Positions 19,001-26,485 of a stretch of 64,000 nucleotides of DNA are shown piece after piece. This DNA comes from Mumia sp. ZJ1417. Lineage in GTDB: Bacteria > Actinomycetota > Actinomycetes > Propionibacteriales > Nocardioidaceae. Under the pieces are notes generated by a model. It had not been told where the DNA came from. It made no database searches and worked only from the letters and a program-made list of their open reading frames with translations. The number at the start of each line of letters is the position of its first letter. Position 1 is the stretch's first letter. A program made the translations under genes and the position numbers. The stretch is taken from positions 3,596,001 to 3,660,000 of the forward strand of contig NZ_CP059901.1 of the NCBI RefSeq assembly GCF_014127285.1, given 5' to 3'.

Positions 19001-19224
19001 CCCTGGCCCACGGGTTCGCCGTCGACGAGAGCGACACGGCCCCCGGACCGCGGGCGACTGACCTCAGCACACTGGAGCAGGCATGGAGGCAGGCCACCGA
19101 CCCGCGATATACGGCGGAGCGCCATCGGGTGAGGGCCGACTACCTCGACCGTGAGCACGGCGATGCCGCCGCACGGCTCGCCACGGTCGTCGTCGAGCTC
19201 CTCGAGGGTGGGGCTCCTCGCTAG
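16021..19224 (+). CDS. GT2 glycosyltransferase fused to a degenerate TagF-like domain
   Basis: An N-terminal GT2 domain (about residues 38-270) is complete: LLSIVVPVYQVERYV, VVDDGSRD, LSAARNTG, FVDSDD. A beta-rich middle (about 400-690) and a TagF-shaped C-terminal domain (about 700-1060) follow. In that domain the segment aligned with WHGTPLK reads GVGYPLT, YAPTWR becomes HAPARR, and TDYSS becomes LDYSP, so the usual histidine and other key residues are gone. It is therefore likely a glycosyltransferase with a non-catalytic or re-purposed C-terminal module. The protein has 1067 residues from GTG 16021; the frame is open to 15859 but overlaps the divergent gene. Its stop shares CTAG with the stop of convergent lsr2. 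Confidence 0.85.
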   Translation: MTGSPPARVSHAGRWVAAATRRVARTGRHRVPGLLSIVVPVYQVERYVDDCLTSLRRQTYRKTEIVVVDDGSRDASMAIVAGHARRDPCIRVVHRANGGLSAARNTGAEAARGAYLTFVDSDDMVSDPELYAQVIATLEETGSDLAVTGYDRWEDGSRRDAAPWIRAVHDRERRRTTLRDFPEVQANAVAWSKVYRRAFYDETALHFPEGALFEDQPVSSRAYARARSFDVLPLMGVTWRVREDRTSISQQAMSLRNVIAHTAAVEASFAELAEAAPYAVAPRASQLLRHNMWFFTRQLPIAEDGVFEVLSQSIGLLLSRVDPEEYADNTAPYDKALNLFVARGDRARTEALLAAGREAGHYPVVREDGDLRCLLPMHDDPGSGLGPQELRLGDRLLTLRSGVDRVRWSGHVLEIEGWAFVRFVDMASSTPRLELAATAPDGRLVPLEVTTFTSPRLDEVSSHAYCDYRPGGFRAALDIRTLPPTVDRWTFALTLDVDGVRRTGPLTGVASFGSATLARHSPSGTPPYVSRSLDGLLVLDRTTVEGNKAAPERPAEVTGFAVDADRVVVEVAGDDLDVGEATGVLVRQGVELRARAEAGVPGTLRLSFATSRDDDRSLRGTAAGPVEPPPGVYRLLLQRSPDGPARLATLSARVLDLLPSTSTTGAHQVRFGVGRKGGLTVRLHPPLAPDEVGARTQRLLRETTLGRHPVIDQVFLRAPSGRSADLWAVHDALSGRTSAVTWWSVPDLSAPVPAGACVVVEGTRQWYEAFTSSRVVVLDGPAEPWMTTTDDQRVVQVGVGYPLTPWGHDIQAAHHAPEALPAVDARVRDWDVVASPASFATTLLTTQVLAPARARARVLEVGSAHNDLVLSGRAQALRARTRAALGLSDSTLAVLHAPARRRWLTATDPATRELDPAKIAAALGPETVVLACGHAADDPAPLRGERTYDLTGADLTLLALASDAAVLDYSPLRFDYLLQDKPMVFLVPDLAQFALAHGFAVDESDTAPGPRATDLSTLEQAWRQATDPRYTAERHRVRADYLDREHGDAAARLATVVVELLEGGAPR

Positions 19225-19559
19225 TGCGCCGCCTCGTAGGCAGCCCGCACCTCTTCTGAGACACGTCCGCGCTCGGACACCTCATAGCCGTTGTCGCGCG
19301 CCCATGCGCGGATCTCGGACGCGCTGCCCGCGCCGCCGCTACGACGACGATTCGTACCGCCAGCCGCCGACCTCCGGCGCCCGCCTCGCGACTTGCGTGC
19401 CTCAGCCACGTACGGAGCAAATGCATCGCGAAGCTTCTTGGAATTCTTCGCAGAGAGGTCAATCTCGTACGAAACACCGTCAAGCGCGAACGAAACGGTC
19501 TCTTCTGCCGTGCCGCCATCGATATCGTCGACCAGGATCACCTGAATTTTTTGGGCCAT
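19221..19559 (-). CDS. lsr2: Lsr2 family nucleoid-associated protein
   Basis: Lsr2 is the actinobacterial H-NS analogue: it oligomerises through its N-terminus and silences AT-rich and foreign DNA. The 112 residues show the N-terminal dimerisation domain (MAQKIQVILVDDIDGGTAEET, from residue 1) with EIDLSAKNSKKLRDAFAPYV, a basic Arg/Gly linker (about 60-80) and the DNA-binding domain SEIRAWARDNGYEVSERGRV with the minor-groove RGR motif. ATG 19559 has a well-formed leaderless promoter. The clpC-lsr2-lysS order is as in M. tuberculosis, but here 11 kb of polymer genes separates clpC from lsr2. Confidence 0.95.
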   Translation of the reverse strand: MAQKIQVILVDDIDGGTAEETVSFALDGVSYEIDLSAKNSKKLRDAFAPYVAEARKSRGGRRRSAAGGTNRRRSGGAGSASEIRAWARDNGYEVSERGRVSEEVRAAYEAAH

Positions 19560-19566
19560 GCTTGGC

Positions 19567-19595
19567 ACAATACGCCTCGCAAGAAATCCCGACAA
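19567..19595 (-). promoter_or_regulatory. lsr2 promoter, leaderless
   Basis: On the minus strand TTGTCG (19590-19595) and TATTGT (19567-19572) are separated by 17 bases. The -10 lies exactly 7 bases before ATG 19559, so the mRNA would start at or next to the ATG. This is the best-formed promoter in the window, and lsr2 therefore has its own promoter downstream of lysS. Confidence 0.65.
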
Positions 19596-19620
19596 TGAGC
19601 GACACGGAGGTACGACGAAA

Positions 19621-21126
19621 TCAGGCCTCGCGAGACGCCGGGAAAAGAATTGCCTCGCGAATACCGACGCCCATGAGAAGCATCACAAGGCGATCGACAC
19701 CCAGACCCATTCCACCGGCCGGCGGCATGCCGAACTCCAACGCGCGCAAGAAGTCCTCGTCGACATCCATCGCCTCCGGGTCACCCGCTGCGGCGAGCGC
19801 CGCCTGCTCGGTGAGCAGCTCGCGCTGCAGCACAGGATCGTTCAGCTCGGAGTAGGCCGGCGCAAGCTCGACGCCGTTGATGATGAGGTCGAACGCCTCG
19901 GCGAGACCGGGCTTGCTGCGGTGGGGCTTGGCCAACGGGCGCACGGACTGGGGGTAGTCGGCGACGAAGGTCGGCTGGATAAGCGTGTGCTCGACGAGCT
20001 TCTCGAACAGCTCCAGGACGATCTCGCCCGGCCCCCAGCCGTCTCGCAGCGCGACTTCGTGCTCGGCGGCCAGCTTGCGCAGCGTCTCCTCGTCCGTGTC
20101 GAGCGCGACGTCAGCACCGACGGCCTCGGAGACGAGCTCGTGGATGCTGGCCCATCGCCACTCGGCCTCGAGATCGATCTCGCTGCCGTCGCGCCCGGTG
20201 ACGACGGTGCGACCGAGTGCACGGGCGGCGTCACGGACGAGGTCACGGAGAAGATCGGCCATCGTGTGGTAATCGCCATAGGCCTGATATGCCTCGAGCA
20301 TCGCGAACTCGACATTGTGGGTGTTGTCGACGCCTTCGTTGCGGAAGGTCTTCGCGATCTCGTAGACACGATCCACGCCTCCGACCAGCGCGCGCTTCAG
20401 GTGCAGCTCGAGCGCAATGCGGAGCAGCATCTCCTGGTCGAACGCATTCATGTGGGTGGCAAAGGGACGCGCTGCGGCACCGCCGTTGGTGAACTGCAGC
20501 ACCGGGGTGTCGACCTCGATGAATCCACGGGTGTCGAGCGTGCGGCGCAGCGACTGGAGGATCGTCGCCTTGGCGCGGACGACCTCGCGCGCCTCGGGCC
20601 GCACGACGAGGTCGACGTATCGCATCGTCGCCCGCAGCTCCTCGGACAACGGGTTGTGCTCGTTGGGCAGTGGCCGCAGCGTCTTGGCCGCGATCTGCCA
20701 GGCACGCACCTGGATCGAGAGCTCGCCGCGACGGCTGGTGACGACCTCGCCCTCGACCGCGAGGTGGTCGCCGATGTCGACGAGCGCCTTGAACTCTGCG
20801 AGCGACTCCTCGCCGACCTCGGCGAGAGAGATCATGCCCTGGATCTCGGAGCCGTCACCCTCGCGCAGCCGGACGAAGCAGAGCTTGCCGGTGTTGCGCA
20901 GGAAGATCACGCGCCCGGCCGTCGCGACCTCGTCGCCGGTGTGCGCGTCGGGCCCGAGAGCCTCGGCGTCGTGCGCCGCGACGATCTCGCGGATCGTGTG
21001 GGTGTAGGGCACGGTGAGCGGGTACGGCGAGACGCCCTTGTCGAGCAGCCGCTGACGCTTCTCGCGCCGGACGCGCATCTGCTCCGGGAGATCGTCGGCG
21101 GGCACGGTGGGGACGGCGTCGGTCAT
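19621..21126 (-). CDS. lysS: Lysine--tRNA ligase (class II)
   Basis: LysS charges tRNA-Lys. The 501-residue protein has an N-terminal OB-fold anticodon-binding domain (about residues 60-170) and a class II catalytic core with motif 2 KTFRNEGVDNTHNVEF (about 270-285) and motif 3 GMGLGVDRLVML near the C-terminus. No LysX-type membrane domain is present, so this is the plain housekeeping enzyme. ATG 21126 is preceded by a TACCCT -10 at a 7-base distance and has no Shine-Dalgarno sequence. It sits 61 bases upstream of lsr2 in the same direction, as in mycobacteria. Confidence 0.96.
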   Translation of the reverse strand: MTDAVPTVPADDLPEQMRVRREKRQRLLDKGVSPYPLTVPYTHTIREIVAAHDAEALGPDAHTGDEVATAGRVIFLRNTGKLCFVRLREGDGSEIQGMISLAEVGEESLAEFKALVDIGDHLAVEGEVVTSRRGELSIQVRAWQIAAKTLRPLPNEHNPLSEELRATMRYVDLVVRPEAREVVRAKATILQSLRRTLDTRGFIEVDTPVLQFTNGGAAARPFATHMNAFDQEMLLRIALELHLKRALVGGVDRVYEIAKTFRNEGVDNTHNVEFAMLEAYQAYGDYHTMADLLRDLVRDAARALGRTVVTGRDGSEIDLEAEWRWASIHELVSEAVGADVALDTDEETLRKLAAEHEVALRDGWGPGEIVLELFEKLVEHTLIQPTFVADYPQSVRPLAKPHRSKPGLAEAFDLIINGVELAPAYSELNDPVLQRELLTEQAALAAAGDPEAMDVDEDFLRALEFGMPPAGGMGLGVDRLVMLLMGVGIREAILFPASREA

Positions 21127-21133
21127 GCGTCCC

Positions 21134-21139
21134 AGGGTA
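21134..21139 (-). promoter_or_regulatory. -10 element of lysS, apparently leaderless
   Basis: TACCCT on the minus strand ends 7 bases before ATG 21126. No Shine-Dalgarno sequence is seen and no clear -35 is found at 16-18 bases. Confidence 0.5.
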
Positions 21140-21263
21140 TCCGGGCCCCTGACCCTCCTGTGGGCGGACCGGGCGCCGACGATCACGCAGGCAGTCGACG
21201 CGTACGGCAGGATGGGTTCGGACGCGCGCCGACCGCGGGCAGGCGTGCAGGCGGGAGGTCGCG

Positions 21264-22013
21264 GTGCACGAGAGTCACACCGTCGTCCTGGTCTGCGCAT
21301 CCGCGGACGACCGTCCGGAGTCCGTGGACCCGCTCCTGCGCGAGGTCGCAGGGTTCACAGCCGGTGCGGCCGTCGTGGTGGCACCCGCCGCGCTCGCTGC
21401 AGCGGCCGCACGGACGGGCATGCTCCATGTCGACCTCGACGGTCCGGCGAGCGCGGTCGAGGCGGTGGTCTCCCAGGCTGGTCTCCTGGTCCTCTCGGAC
21501 GCGTCTGCGTGGGAGGAGCTCACCTACAGGCTGCCGCTCGCCGCCGTGGCGGTGCCGGCGCTCCTCCTGGGAGAAGGCCCGCCTCGACCGTTCACGGGGC
21601 ACGTCCGCCGATCGGGCCAGCCTCTCGAGGAGGCAGCCGCCGCGGCGGAGCACGCCTTCGGAGACCTGACCGACGCCGATCGCGTCGTCGTCCTGGCCGC
21701 ACTCCTGTCCCGGCTCACCGACGTCGTCACCGCCCAGCGCGCCTCGCTCGTCGAGCTCTCCGACCTGACCCGGCGGGAGTCGGCCGTGAGGCAGGAGGAG
21801 CTGGCGTACCGCGACCTACGGATCTCGGCGCTCGAACGCCGCAACGTCCGCACAGCGCGGCGCCTCGACAGGATCGCCGGTCGCCTGGGCCGGATGCGCG
21901 AGCGCCATGCCCGCCGCATCCGACGTCTCGAGCGCGACGTCGCCTCGATGCACCGGCTGCGCCGGCGGTTGGCACGAGCACTCACCAGGGTGCGGGCCCG
22001 TTTCTCGGCCTGA
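21264..22013 (+). CDS. Protein with alpha/beta N-domain and basic coiled-coil C-terminus, function unknown
   Basis: I do not recognise a family. Residues 1-155 read as an alternating strand/helix domain (HTVVLVCASADD, AAVVVAPAALAAAA, GLLVLSDAS). Residues about 165-249 form an uninterrupted, strongly basic coiled coil (LERRNVRTARRLDRIAGRL ... HRLRRRLARALTRVRARF) with no membrane segment. GTG 21264 is preceded by GGGAGG with about 7 bases spacing. It is divergent from lysS and convergent with the GT61 gene (7-base gap). The architecture resembles the 41184-42203 protein in this window, which adds two membrane segments. A structural or tethering role in the polymer machinery is possible but unproven. 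Confidence 0.65.
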   Translation: MHESHTVVLVCASADDRPESVDPLLREVAGFTAGAAVVVAPAALAAAAARTGMLHVDLDGPASAVEAVVSQAGLLVLSDASAWEELTYRLPLAAVAVPALLLGEGPPRPFTGHVRRSGQPLEEAAAAAEHAFGDLTDADRVVVLAALLSRLTDVVTAQRASLVELSDLTRRESAVRQEELAYRDLRISALERRNVRTARRLDRIAGRLGRMRERHARRIRRLERDVASMHRLRRRLARALTRVRARFSA

Positions 22014-22019
22014 CCCGGC

Positions 22020-23750
22020 TCACCCGAGTGCGTCGTCCAGGACGCGGCGCAGCCCACGCACTCCCGGCCGGTCCTTGAGGTCGACGGTGAATCCCGCGTT
22101 GACGGCGTCCGCCGACCACCCTCCTGGGGGGTGCTCGACGTCCGGAGCCGCCCAGACCATGTGCAGGTCGTCGCCGAGGACCGACGAGTGCAGGTACTCG
22201 TTGGCCGCCGTGTACGCCGCCGAGTTGATGATGATCTTGGCTCCCGGGCGACTGAAGACGGCGTTGCACATCGCGCTGCCCCCGTAGCCCGCCACCACCG
22301 ACGCGTGCCAGAACGCGGACGCCTGCTCGGCCATCGGCATCGTCTCGGGGCGCAGTGTCGCGAACCCGCGCGCACGGAACTCCTCCTCCACCGCGTCCGC
22401 GTTGTGGCAGCGACGCTTCAGATCCGCCGGCCGCCCCACGAAGATCCGGTCCGCGTACGGGGTGAGCGGCGGGTCCGCGAGCCCGCGCAATGCTTCCCCG
22501 ACCCGGCTCCACGTCGCTCCCAGCTCGGGGTGGGCGAAGCGCGGGTTCGCGAACTGCGGCGTCGCGGCGTACAGGTGCTCCACGACGAACGGCTGACCGC
22601 ACGGCACGATGTCGTCGTCGTCGATCCCCGCTGCGTTGAGCAGCGTGCGCACGAACGACCGAGGTCCGGTCCCGCCCCGTTCCACCCCGACGAGCGCCTT
22701 CAGGTCCGGCCGCTGCTCCTTCAGCCGCCACCAGCCCCACAGCCTCGAGAGGACCTCGGTGATGACGTGGCCGAAGTGGTGAGGGAACTCCGAGGCGAGG
22801 AAGAAGTACTCCCCCTCGAGCGTCTCGACGGCGCTTCCCGCAGGTCGGCGACCGTACTCGCGGCTCGCCCAGTGGAGGAAGACGTTGTGGAGATGGCCGC
22901 CGGTGAAGTGGCGGAAGGTCTCCGGGATCGCGGCATGGCGGACCCGGGCGACCTGCCGCGGCCAGCACTCTGCGAGGTCGTAGCGAACGAGGTTGGTCTG
23001 CGGGACCTCGAGCTCGCGGGGGTATCGGTCGCGCTCGGCGTCGCGGTTGTGGTGGACCGTCGCCCGGCTGCGGAACGTCCGAGCCGGCTGGCTCTCCAGC
23101 ACCGCACCCCAGATCCCGCGACCGAGCCGGCGATCGAGAACGCGGTGGGGATCGACGTGCCAGAGCTTTCGCAGGTGGGGCAGCCGCTTCCCGAAGCGGT
23201 AAACGACGATGTCGCCGAGGGTCTTCTCGTCCCTCGGCTGCAGGGCCAGCCTCACCTCGTCGCCGTCGGGGCCGAGGCCCTGCGGAGGCTGGTGAGGGAG
23301 TGCGGCGACCTCGGACGCCGCGCAGGCCCGCTCGAGCAGTCCCGCAGCGCCGGTCGCGTCGGCGGCCTCGGTGACGACGGAGTAGGTCCCCCCCTCCACG
23401 ACCACGAACGCCAGGCAGCGCAACGCAGCGTCGACCGCCTCGGGGGTCTCGACCCGCGCGTCGACGAACGCAGCGACCTCGTCGATGACGAGCAGGGAAT
23501 CCAGCACCTCCTCGACCGTCGTCGCCTGCTCGATCCGTACGTTCTCGGGGAGCGCATCGACGAGGGGCGAGGAAGGACGCGCAGCCGCGAGCACGTGGAC
23601 GCGACGTGGGGCGAGACGCCGGCCGAGATCGCGGAGCGTCCCGGCCTCGCACGCCCGCTCCCACACGACGACGTCACCGCGCGGCAGGCCGTCGTCGACC
23701 GTGAGCGCCGCGTTCAGCGCCGTGGCCGCCCGCTCTCCGCTCGGCCTCAT
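22020..23750 (-). CDS. GT61-family glycosyltransferase with degenerate methyltransferase-like N-domain
   Basis: It is a paralogue of the proteins at 8357 and 51799. The C-terminal half (about residues 280-576) carries HHFGHVITEVLSRLWGWW, RIFVGRPAD and AGYGGSAMCNAVFSRPGA, the GT61 pattern. The N-terminal part is a Rossmann-like fold (GDVVVWERACEAGTLRDLG, LLVIDEVAAFVDAR, VVVEGGTYSVV) that looks like a methyltransferase core without a SAM loop. It has 576 residues from ATG 23750. GATAAT lies 7 bases before the ATG, suggesting a leaderless mRNA. It is divergent from the secreted phosphodiesterase gene. Confidence 0.8.
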   Translation of the reverse strand: MRPSGERAATALNAALTVDDGLPRGDVVVWERACEAGTLRDLGRRLAPRRVHVLAAARPSSPLVDALPENVRIEQATTVEEVLDSLLVIDEVAAFVDARVETPEAVDAALRCLAFVVVEGGTYSVVTEAADATGAAGLLERACAASEVAALPHQPPQGLGPDGDEVRLALQPRDEKTLGDIVVYRFGKRLPHLRKLWHVDPHRVLDRRLGRGIWGAVLESQPARTFRSRATVHHNRDAERDRYPRELEVPQTNLVRYDLAECWPRQVARVRHAAIPETFRHFTGGHLHNVFLHWASREYGRRPAGSAVETLEGEYFFLASEFPHHFGHVITEVLSRLWGWWRLKEQRPDLKALVGVERGGTGPRSFVRTLLNAAGIDDDDIVPCGQPFVVEHLYAATPQFANPRFAHPELGATWSRVGEALRGLADPPLTPYADRIFVGRPADLKRRCHNADAVEEEFRARGFATLRPETMPMAEQASAFWHASVVAGYGGSAMCNAVFSRPGAKIIINSAAYTAANEYLHSSVLGDDLHMVWAAPDVEHPPGGWSADAVNAGFTVDLKDRPGVRGLRRVLDDALG

Positions 23751-23757
23751 GGCGGTG

Positions 23758-23763
23758 ATTATC
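23758..23763 (-). promoter_or_regulatory. -10 element of the 22020-23750 GT61 gene, possibly leaderless
   Basis: GATAAT (5 of 6 matches to TATAAT) on the minus strand lies 7 bases before ATG 23750. No -35 stands out. Confidence 0.4.
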
Positions 23764-23797
23764 GTCGAGTTCCCTGCCCCCGGCACGGAGGATTCGT

Positions 23798-23803
23798 TAC
23801 CGT
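23798..23803 (+). promoter_or_regulatory. -10 element of the 23810 gene, possibly leaderless
   Basis: TACCGT lies 6 bases before GTG 23810. A GGAGGA at about 23786-23792 is too far from either GTG for a normal ribosome site, which favours the leaderless reading and GTG 23810 over GTG 23807. Confidence 0.4.
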
Positions 23804-23809
23804 CCTGTG

Positions 23810-25258
23810 GTGGGCCGCTCGATGATCGCGACCATCGCCGCACTCCTCGTCGCGGCGAGCCTGCTCGTGTCCGACCCCACCGCCGCGGCCACTACGGCAG
23901 ACCGCCTGCCTGCGGACGACCGTGCACGGACCCATGGCGCCACCGTGCGCGTCGCCCGGGCACCGCGCGCGGCGCCTGCCCGCCCGATGTTCGGGGAGAT
24001 GACGACGCTGCGCGGCAGGATCCCTTCGAGGCAGCGGCGGCCCGTGGTCCTCCAGCAGCGGCTCAAGGGAGCATGGCGCCCCGTCGCACGCGCCATGACG
24101 CGCCGTGACGGTTCCTACCGGTTCCGGGTCGCCGCGGCACGAACTCGCCTCCGGGTGGTCGCTCCCCGCCGCGCGGCCCGGGGCCTGCCCCGTGTCCGCA
24201 GTAGGTCTGCCCGCCTCGTGCCGCGACCGCAGCGGCTCGTCGCGACCGTTCCGCACGTCGTGGCGCGCCGAGGGAGCGTGACGCTGCGGGTCCGGCCTCT
24301 GCCCGCGCGCGCCGGACGCAGGGTGGCGCTCGTCCTGCGCCACCCGCGTCTGGGCACGCGCCGGTTGACGCTTCGCACACGTGCCGACGGGACCGCGCGG
24401 ACGCGGACCGCGTTCGCTCGCTCGGGTGTGGTGCAGGTGCGCGTCACTGCTCGGCGCTATCGCGGCGCTGCCGCCACCACCGTCCGCCGCCGGCTACGCG
24501 TCGTGCCCCGTCCTCGGCCGGCCGTGGTCTCGCACCGTGGGCTCTTCGGAGCGGGCGCGGAGAACACCATCCCGGCCTTCGCCCAGGCCGTGGCGCTCGG
24601 CGCCGACGCCGTCGAGGCCGACGTCCGCCGTACGAGCGACGGCGTGCTCTTCCTGACCCATGACGAGACCTTCGCCCGGACGACCGACGTCGCCACCGTC
24701 TTCCCCGGCCGCGAGGGCGACCCCGTCGGCTCCTTCTCCTGGGCGGAGGTCCGCCGGCTCGATGCCGCCGCAGGGCGGTCGACGTCGCCCACACCGGTGC
24801 CGTCGTTGGACGAGCTGTTACGGGCTGTCGACAAGACGGGCGTGCGGGTCGTGCTGGACGTGAAGCGGCCCGATCTCTACACCGGCATCGAAGTCGAGGT
24901 GCTCGAGACGGCGAAGGCACGCGGCCTCGTACGCCCGGGCGAGGGTGATCTGGTGCGGTTCGACTGCTTCGACTGGACCGCAGCACAACGGATCGCTCTG
25001 GCGGATCCGGACGCGGAGACAGGGCTGCTCTCGATCGGGGCACCCCCTTCCGACCTCACTCCGTACCGGTGGGCGGACCAGTGGGTGGTCAACCAGCGTG
25101 CTGTCGACGCGGCGCTGACTGCCCGCGTACGTGCTTCGGGCGCGGGCGTTGACGTGTGGACGGTCAACAGCCCGAGCACCGCCCTGGACTTCGCCGATCT
25201 CGGTGTCGACGCGCTCATCACCGACAACCTGCCGGCGCTGCGCCGCGTGCTCGAGTGA
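23810..25258 (+). CDS. Secreted glycerophosphodiester phosphodiesterase with Arg-rich N-terminal domain
   Basis: The enzyme should hydrolyse glycerophosphodiesters to glycerol 3-phosphate and an alcohol. The 482-residue precursor has a signal peptide (about residues 1-27, IATIAALLVAASLLV, Ala-rich cleavage region), an exceptionally Arg-rich beta-type domain (about 45-235) and a C-terminal GDPD barrel. The barrel has the catalytic set HRG (SHRGLFGAGAENT), EAD (VEADVRRTSDG) and HD (LTHDETF), then VVLDVKRPD. The family acts on phospholipid head groups and on glycerol-phosphate teichoic acids. Beside TagF-type genes, turnover of a wall polymer is a natural guess, and the basic domain could bind an anionic polymer. 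GTG 23807 is an alternative start. Confidence 0.88.
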   Translation: MGRSMIATIAALLVAASLLVSDPTAAATTADRLPADDRARTHGATVRVARAPRAAPARPMFGEMTTLRGRIPSRQRRPVVLQQRLKGAWRPVARAMTRRDGSYRFRVAAARTRLRVVAPRRAARGLPRVRSRSARLVPRPQRLVATVPHVVARRGSVTLRVRPLPARAGRRVALVLRHPRLGTRRLTLRTRADGTARTRTAFARSGVVQVRVTARRYRGAAATTVRRRLRVVPRPRPAVVSHRGLFGAGAENTIPAFAQAVALGADAVEADVRRTSDGVLFLTHDETFARTTDVATVFPGREGDPVGSFSWAEVRRLDAAAGRSTSPTPVPSLDELLRAVDKTGVRVVLDVKRPDLYTGIEVEVLETAKARGLVRPGEGDLVRFDCFDWTAAQRIALADPDAETGLLSIGAPPSDLTPYRWADQWVVNQRAVDAALTARVRASGAGVDVWTVNSPSTALDFADLGVDALITDNLPALRRVLE

Positions 25259-25265
25259 CGACGCG

Positions 25266-26033
25266 CTAGGCGTTGCGCTCCGCCACGATCCGCAGCCCGA
25301 TGAGCGTGAGGTCGGGCTCGTGGCGGGTGATCGTCGCGCACTCCCCCAGGACGACGTCGGCGTGGCTCCCCGTCGCGACCACCGTGACGTCGTCGTGGTC
25401 GAGCGCGCGCACCATCCGCGACACGATCCCGTCGACGAGTCCGGCGAACCCGAACACCATGCCCGACTGGATCGCCTCGACGGTGTTCTTGGCGATCACG
25501 CCGCGGGGCCGGGTGAGCTCGACCGACCGGAGCTGCGCCCCGCGTCGCGCCAGCGCCTCGAGCGAGATGCCGATGCCTGCCGAGATCGAGCCGCCGACGT
25601 AGCGGCCGCGCTCGTCGACGACGTCGAAGGTCGTCGCGGTGCCGAGGTCGACCACGACGCACGGCCCGCCGTACAGCTCGCCGGCGGCGGCGGCGTTCAC
25701 GATCCGGTCGGCACCGACCTCGCGCGGGTTGTCCATCAGGATCGAGACCCCCGTACGGGTGCCGGGCTCCACGATCGAGACAGTGCAGTCGTCGTAGTGC
25801 CGCTCGAGCAGGGCGCGCATCTCGTGCAGGATCGCCGGGACGGTGCACGACAGGGCGACCGCGTCGATGTCCGCGATCCCCCGCTCGGCGAGGAGCCCCT
25901 TGATCATCAGGTGCCACTCGTCAGCCGTCCGCGTGTCGACCGACGCCACCCGCCAGCTCGCGACCAGCCGCAGACCGTCAAACACGCCGACGACGGTCTG
26001 GCTGTTGCGGACGTCGAGACAGAGCAGGCTCAC
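25266..26033 (-). CDS. coaX: Type III pantothenate kinase
   Basis: CoaX phosphorylates pantothenate, the first step of coenzyme A synthesis. The 255-residue protein shows the N-terminal phosphate loop LCLDVRNSQT (DxxN), GADRIVNAAAA, the second ATP-binding motif VVVDLGTATTFDVVD and GGSISAGIGIS, all standard for type III enzymes. GTG 26033 places DVRN at residues 6-9, as in homologues. It is the last gene of the run DUF2520-panC-panD-coaX, 26 bases after panD, so one transcript may supply pantothenate and its kinase. Confidence 0.94.
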   Translation of the reverse strand: MSLLCLDVRNSQTVVGVFDGLRLVASWRVASVDTRTADEWHLMIKGLLAERGIADIDAVALSCTVPAILHEMRALLERHYDDCTVSIVEPGTRTGVSILMDNPREVGADRIVNAAAAGELYGGPCVVVDLGTATTFDVVDERGRYVGGSISAGIGISLEALARRGAQLRSVELTRPRGVIAKNTVEAIQSGMVFGFAGLVDGIVSRMVRALDHDDVTVVATGSHADVVLGECATITRHEPDLTLIGLRIVAERNA

Positions 26034-26059
26034 CGCTCCATCATGGCGCAAGGCCCTCC

Positions 26060-26485
26060 TCAGACCGACCGGGCTGCAGTGACATCGCCGCGTACGGTCG
26101 CGGACCCCGGGACGGGCTCGGCAGGGTCGGAACCGGTGGCGACGAGTCGGTTCTCGGTGTCGACGAAGACGACCCGCGGCTCCAGGGCGCGGGCCTCCGC
26201 GTCTGTCACCTGGGCGTAGGCGATCAAGATCACGAGGTCGCCGGGGTGGACGAGTCGCGCGGCGGCGCCGTTGATCCCGATGACGCCCGAACCTCGCTCG
26301 CCCGCGATCGTGTACGTCTCGAGCCGCGCGCCGTTGTCGATGTCGACGATATGCACGAGCTCGCCGGGCAGGATGTCGGCCGCCTCGAGCAGATCGGCGT
26401 CGACCGTCACCGAGCCGACGTAGTGCAGGTCCGCCTGGGTCACGGTGGCGCGGTGGATCTTGGACTTCATCATCGTGCGGAGCAT
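26060..26485 (-). CDS. panD: Aspartate 1-decarboxylase precursor
   Basis: PanD converts L-aspartate to beta-alanine for pantothenate. The 141-residue proenzyme cleaves itself between Gly24 and Ser25 (HYVGSVTVD) to create the pyruvoyl cofactor. [12 protein letters not shown] and LIAYAQ are typical of the core. Its ATG overlaps the panC stop by one base (TGATG on the minus strand), so translation is coupled. The C-terminus carries about 20 residues beyond the conserved core. Confidence 0.96.
   Translation of the reverse strand: MLRTMMKSKIHRATVTQADLHYVGSVTVDADLLEAADILPGELVHIVDIDNGARLETYTIAGERGSGVIGINGAAARLVHPGDLVILIAYAQVTDAEARALEPRVVFVDTENRLVATGSDPAEPVPGSATVRGDVTAARSV

Noticed and set aside
19436-19620. 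Slightly AT-richer stretch around lsr2 as a possible insertion scar or attachment site
   Set aside because: No direct repeats, integrase or tRNA are nearby; the stretch is explained by the lsr2 N-terminal codons and its promoter.
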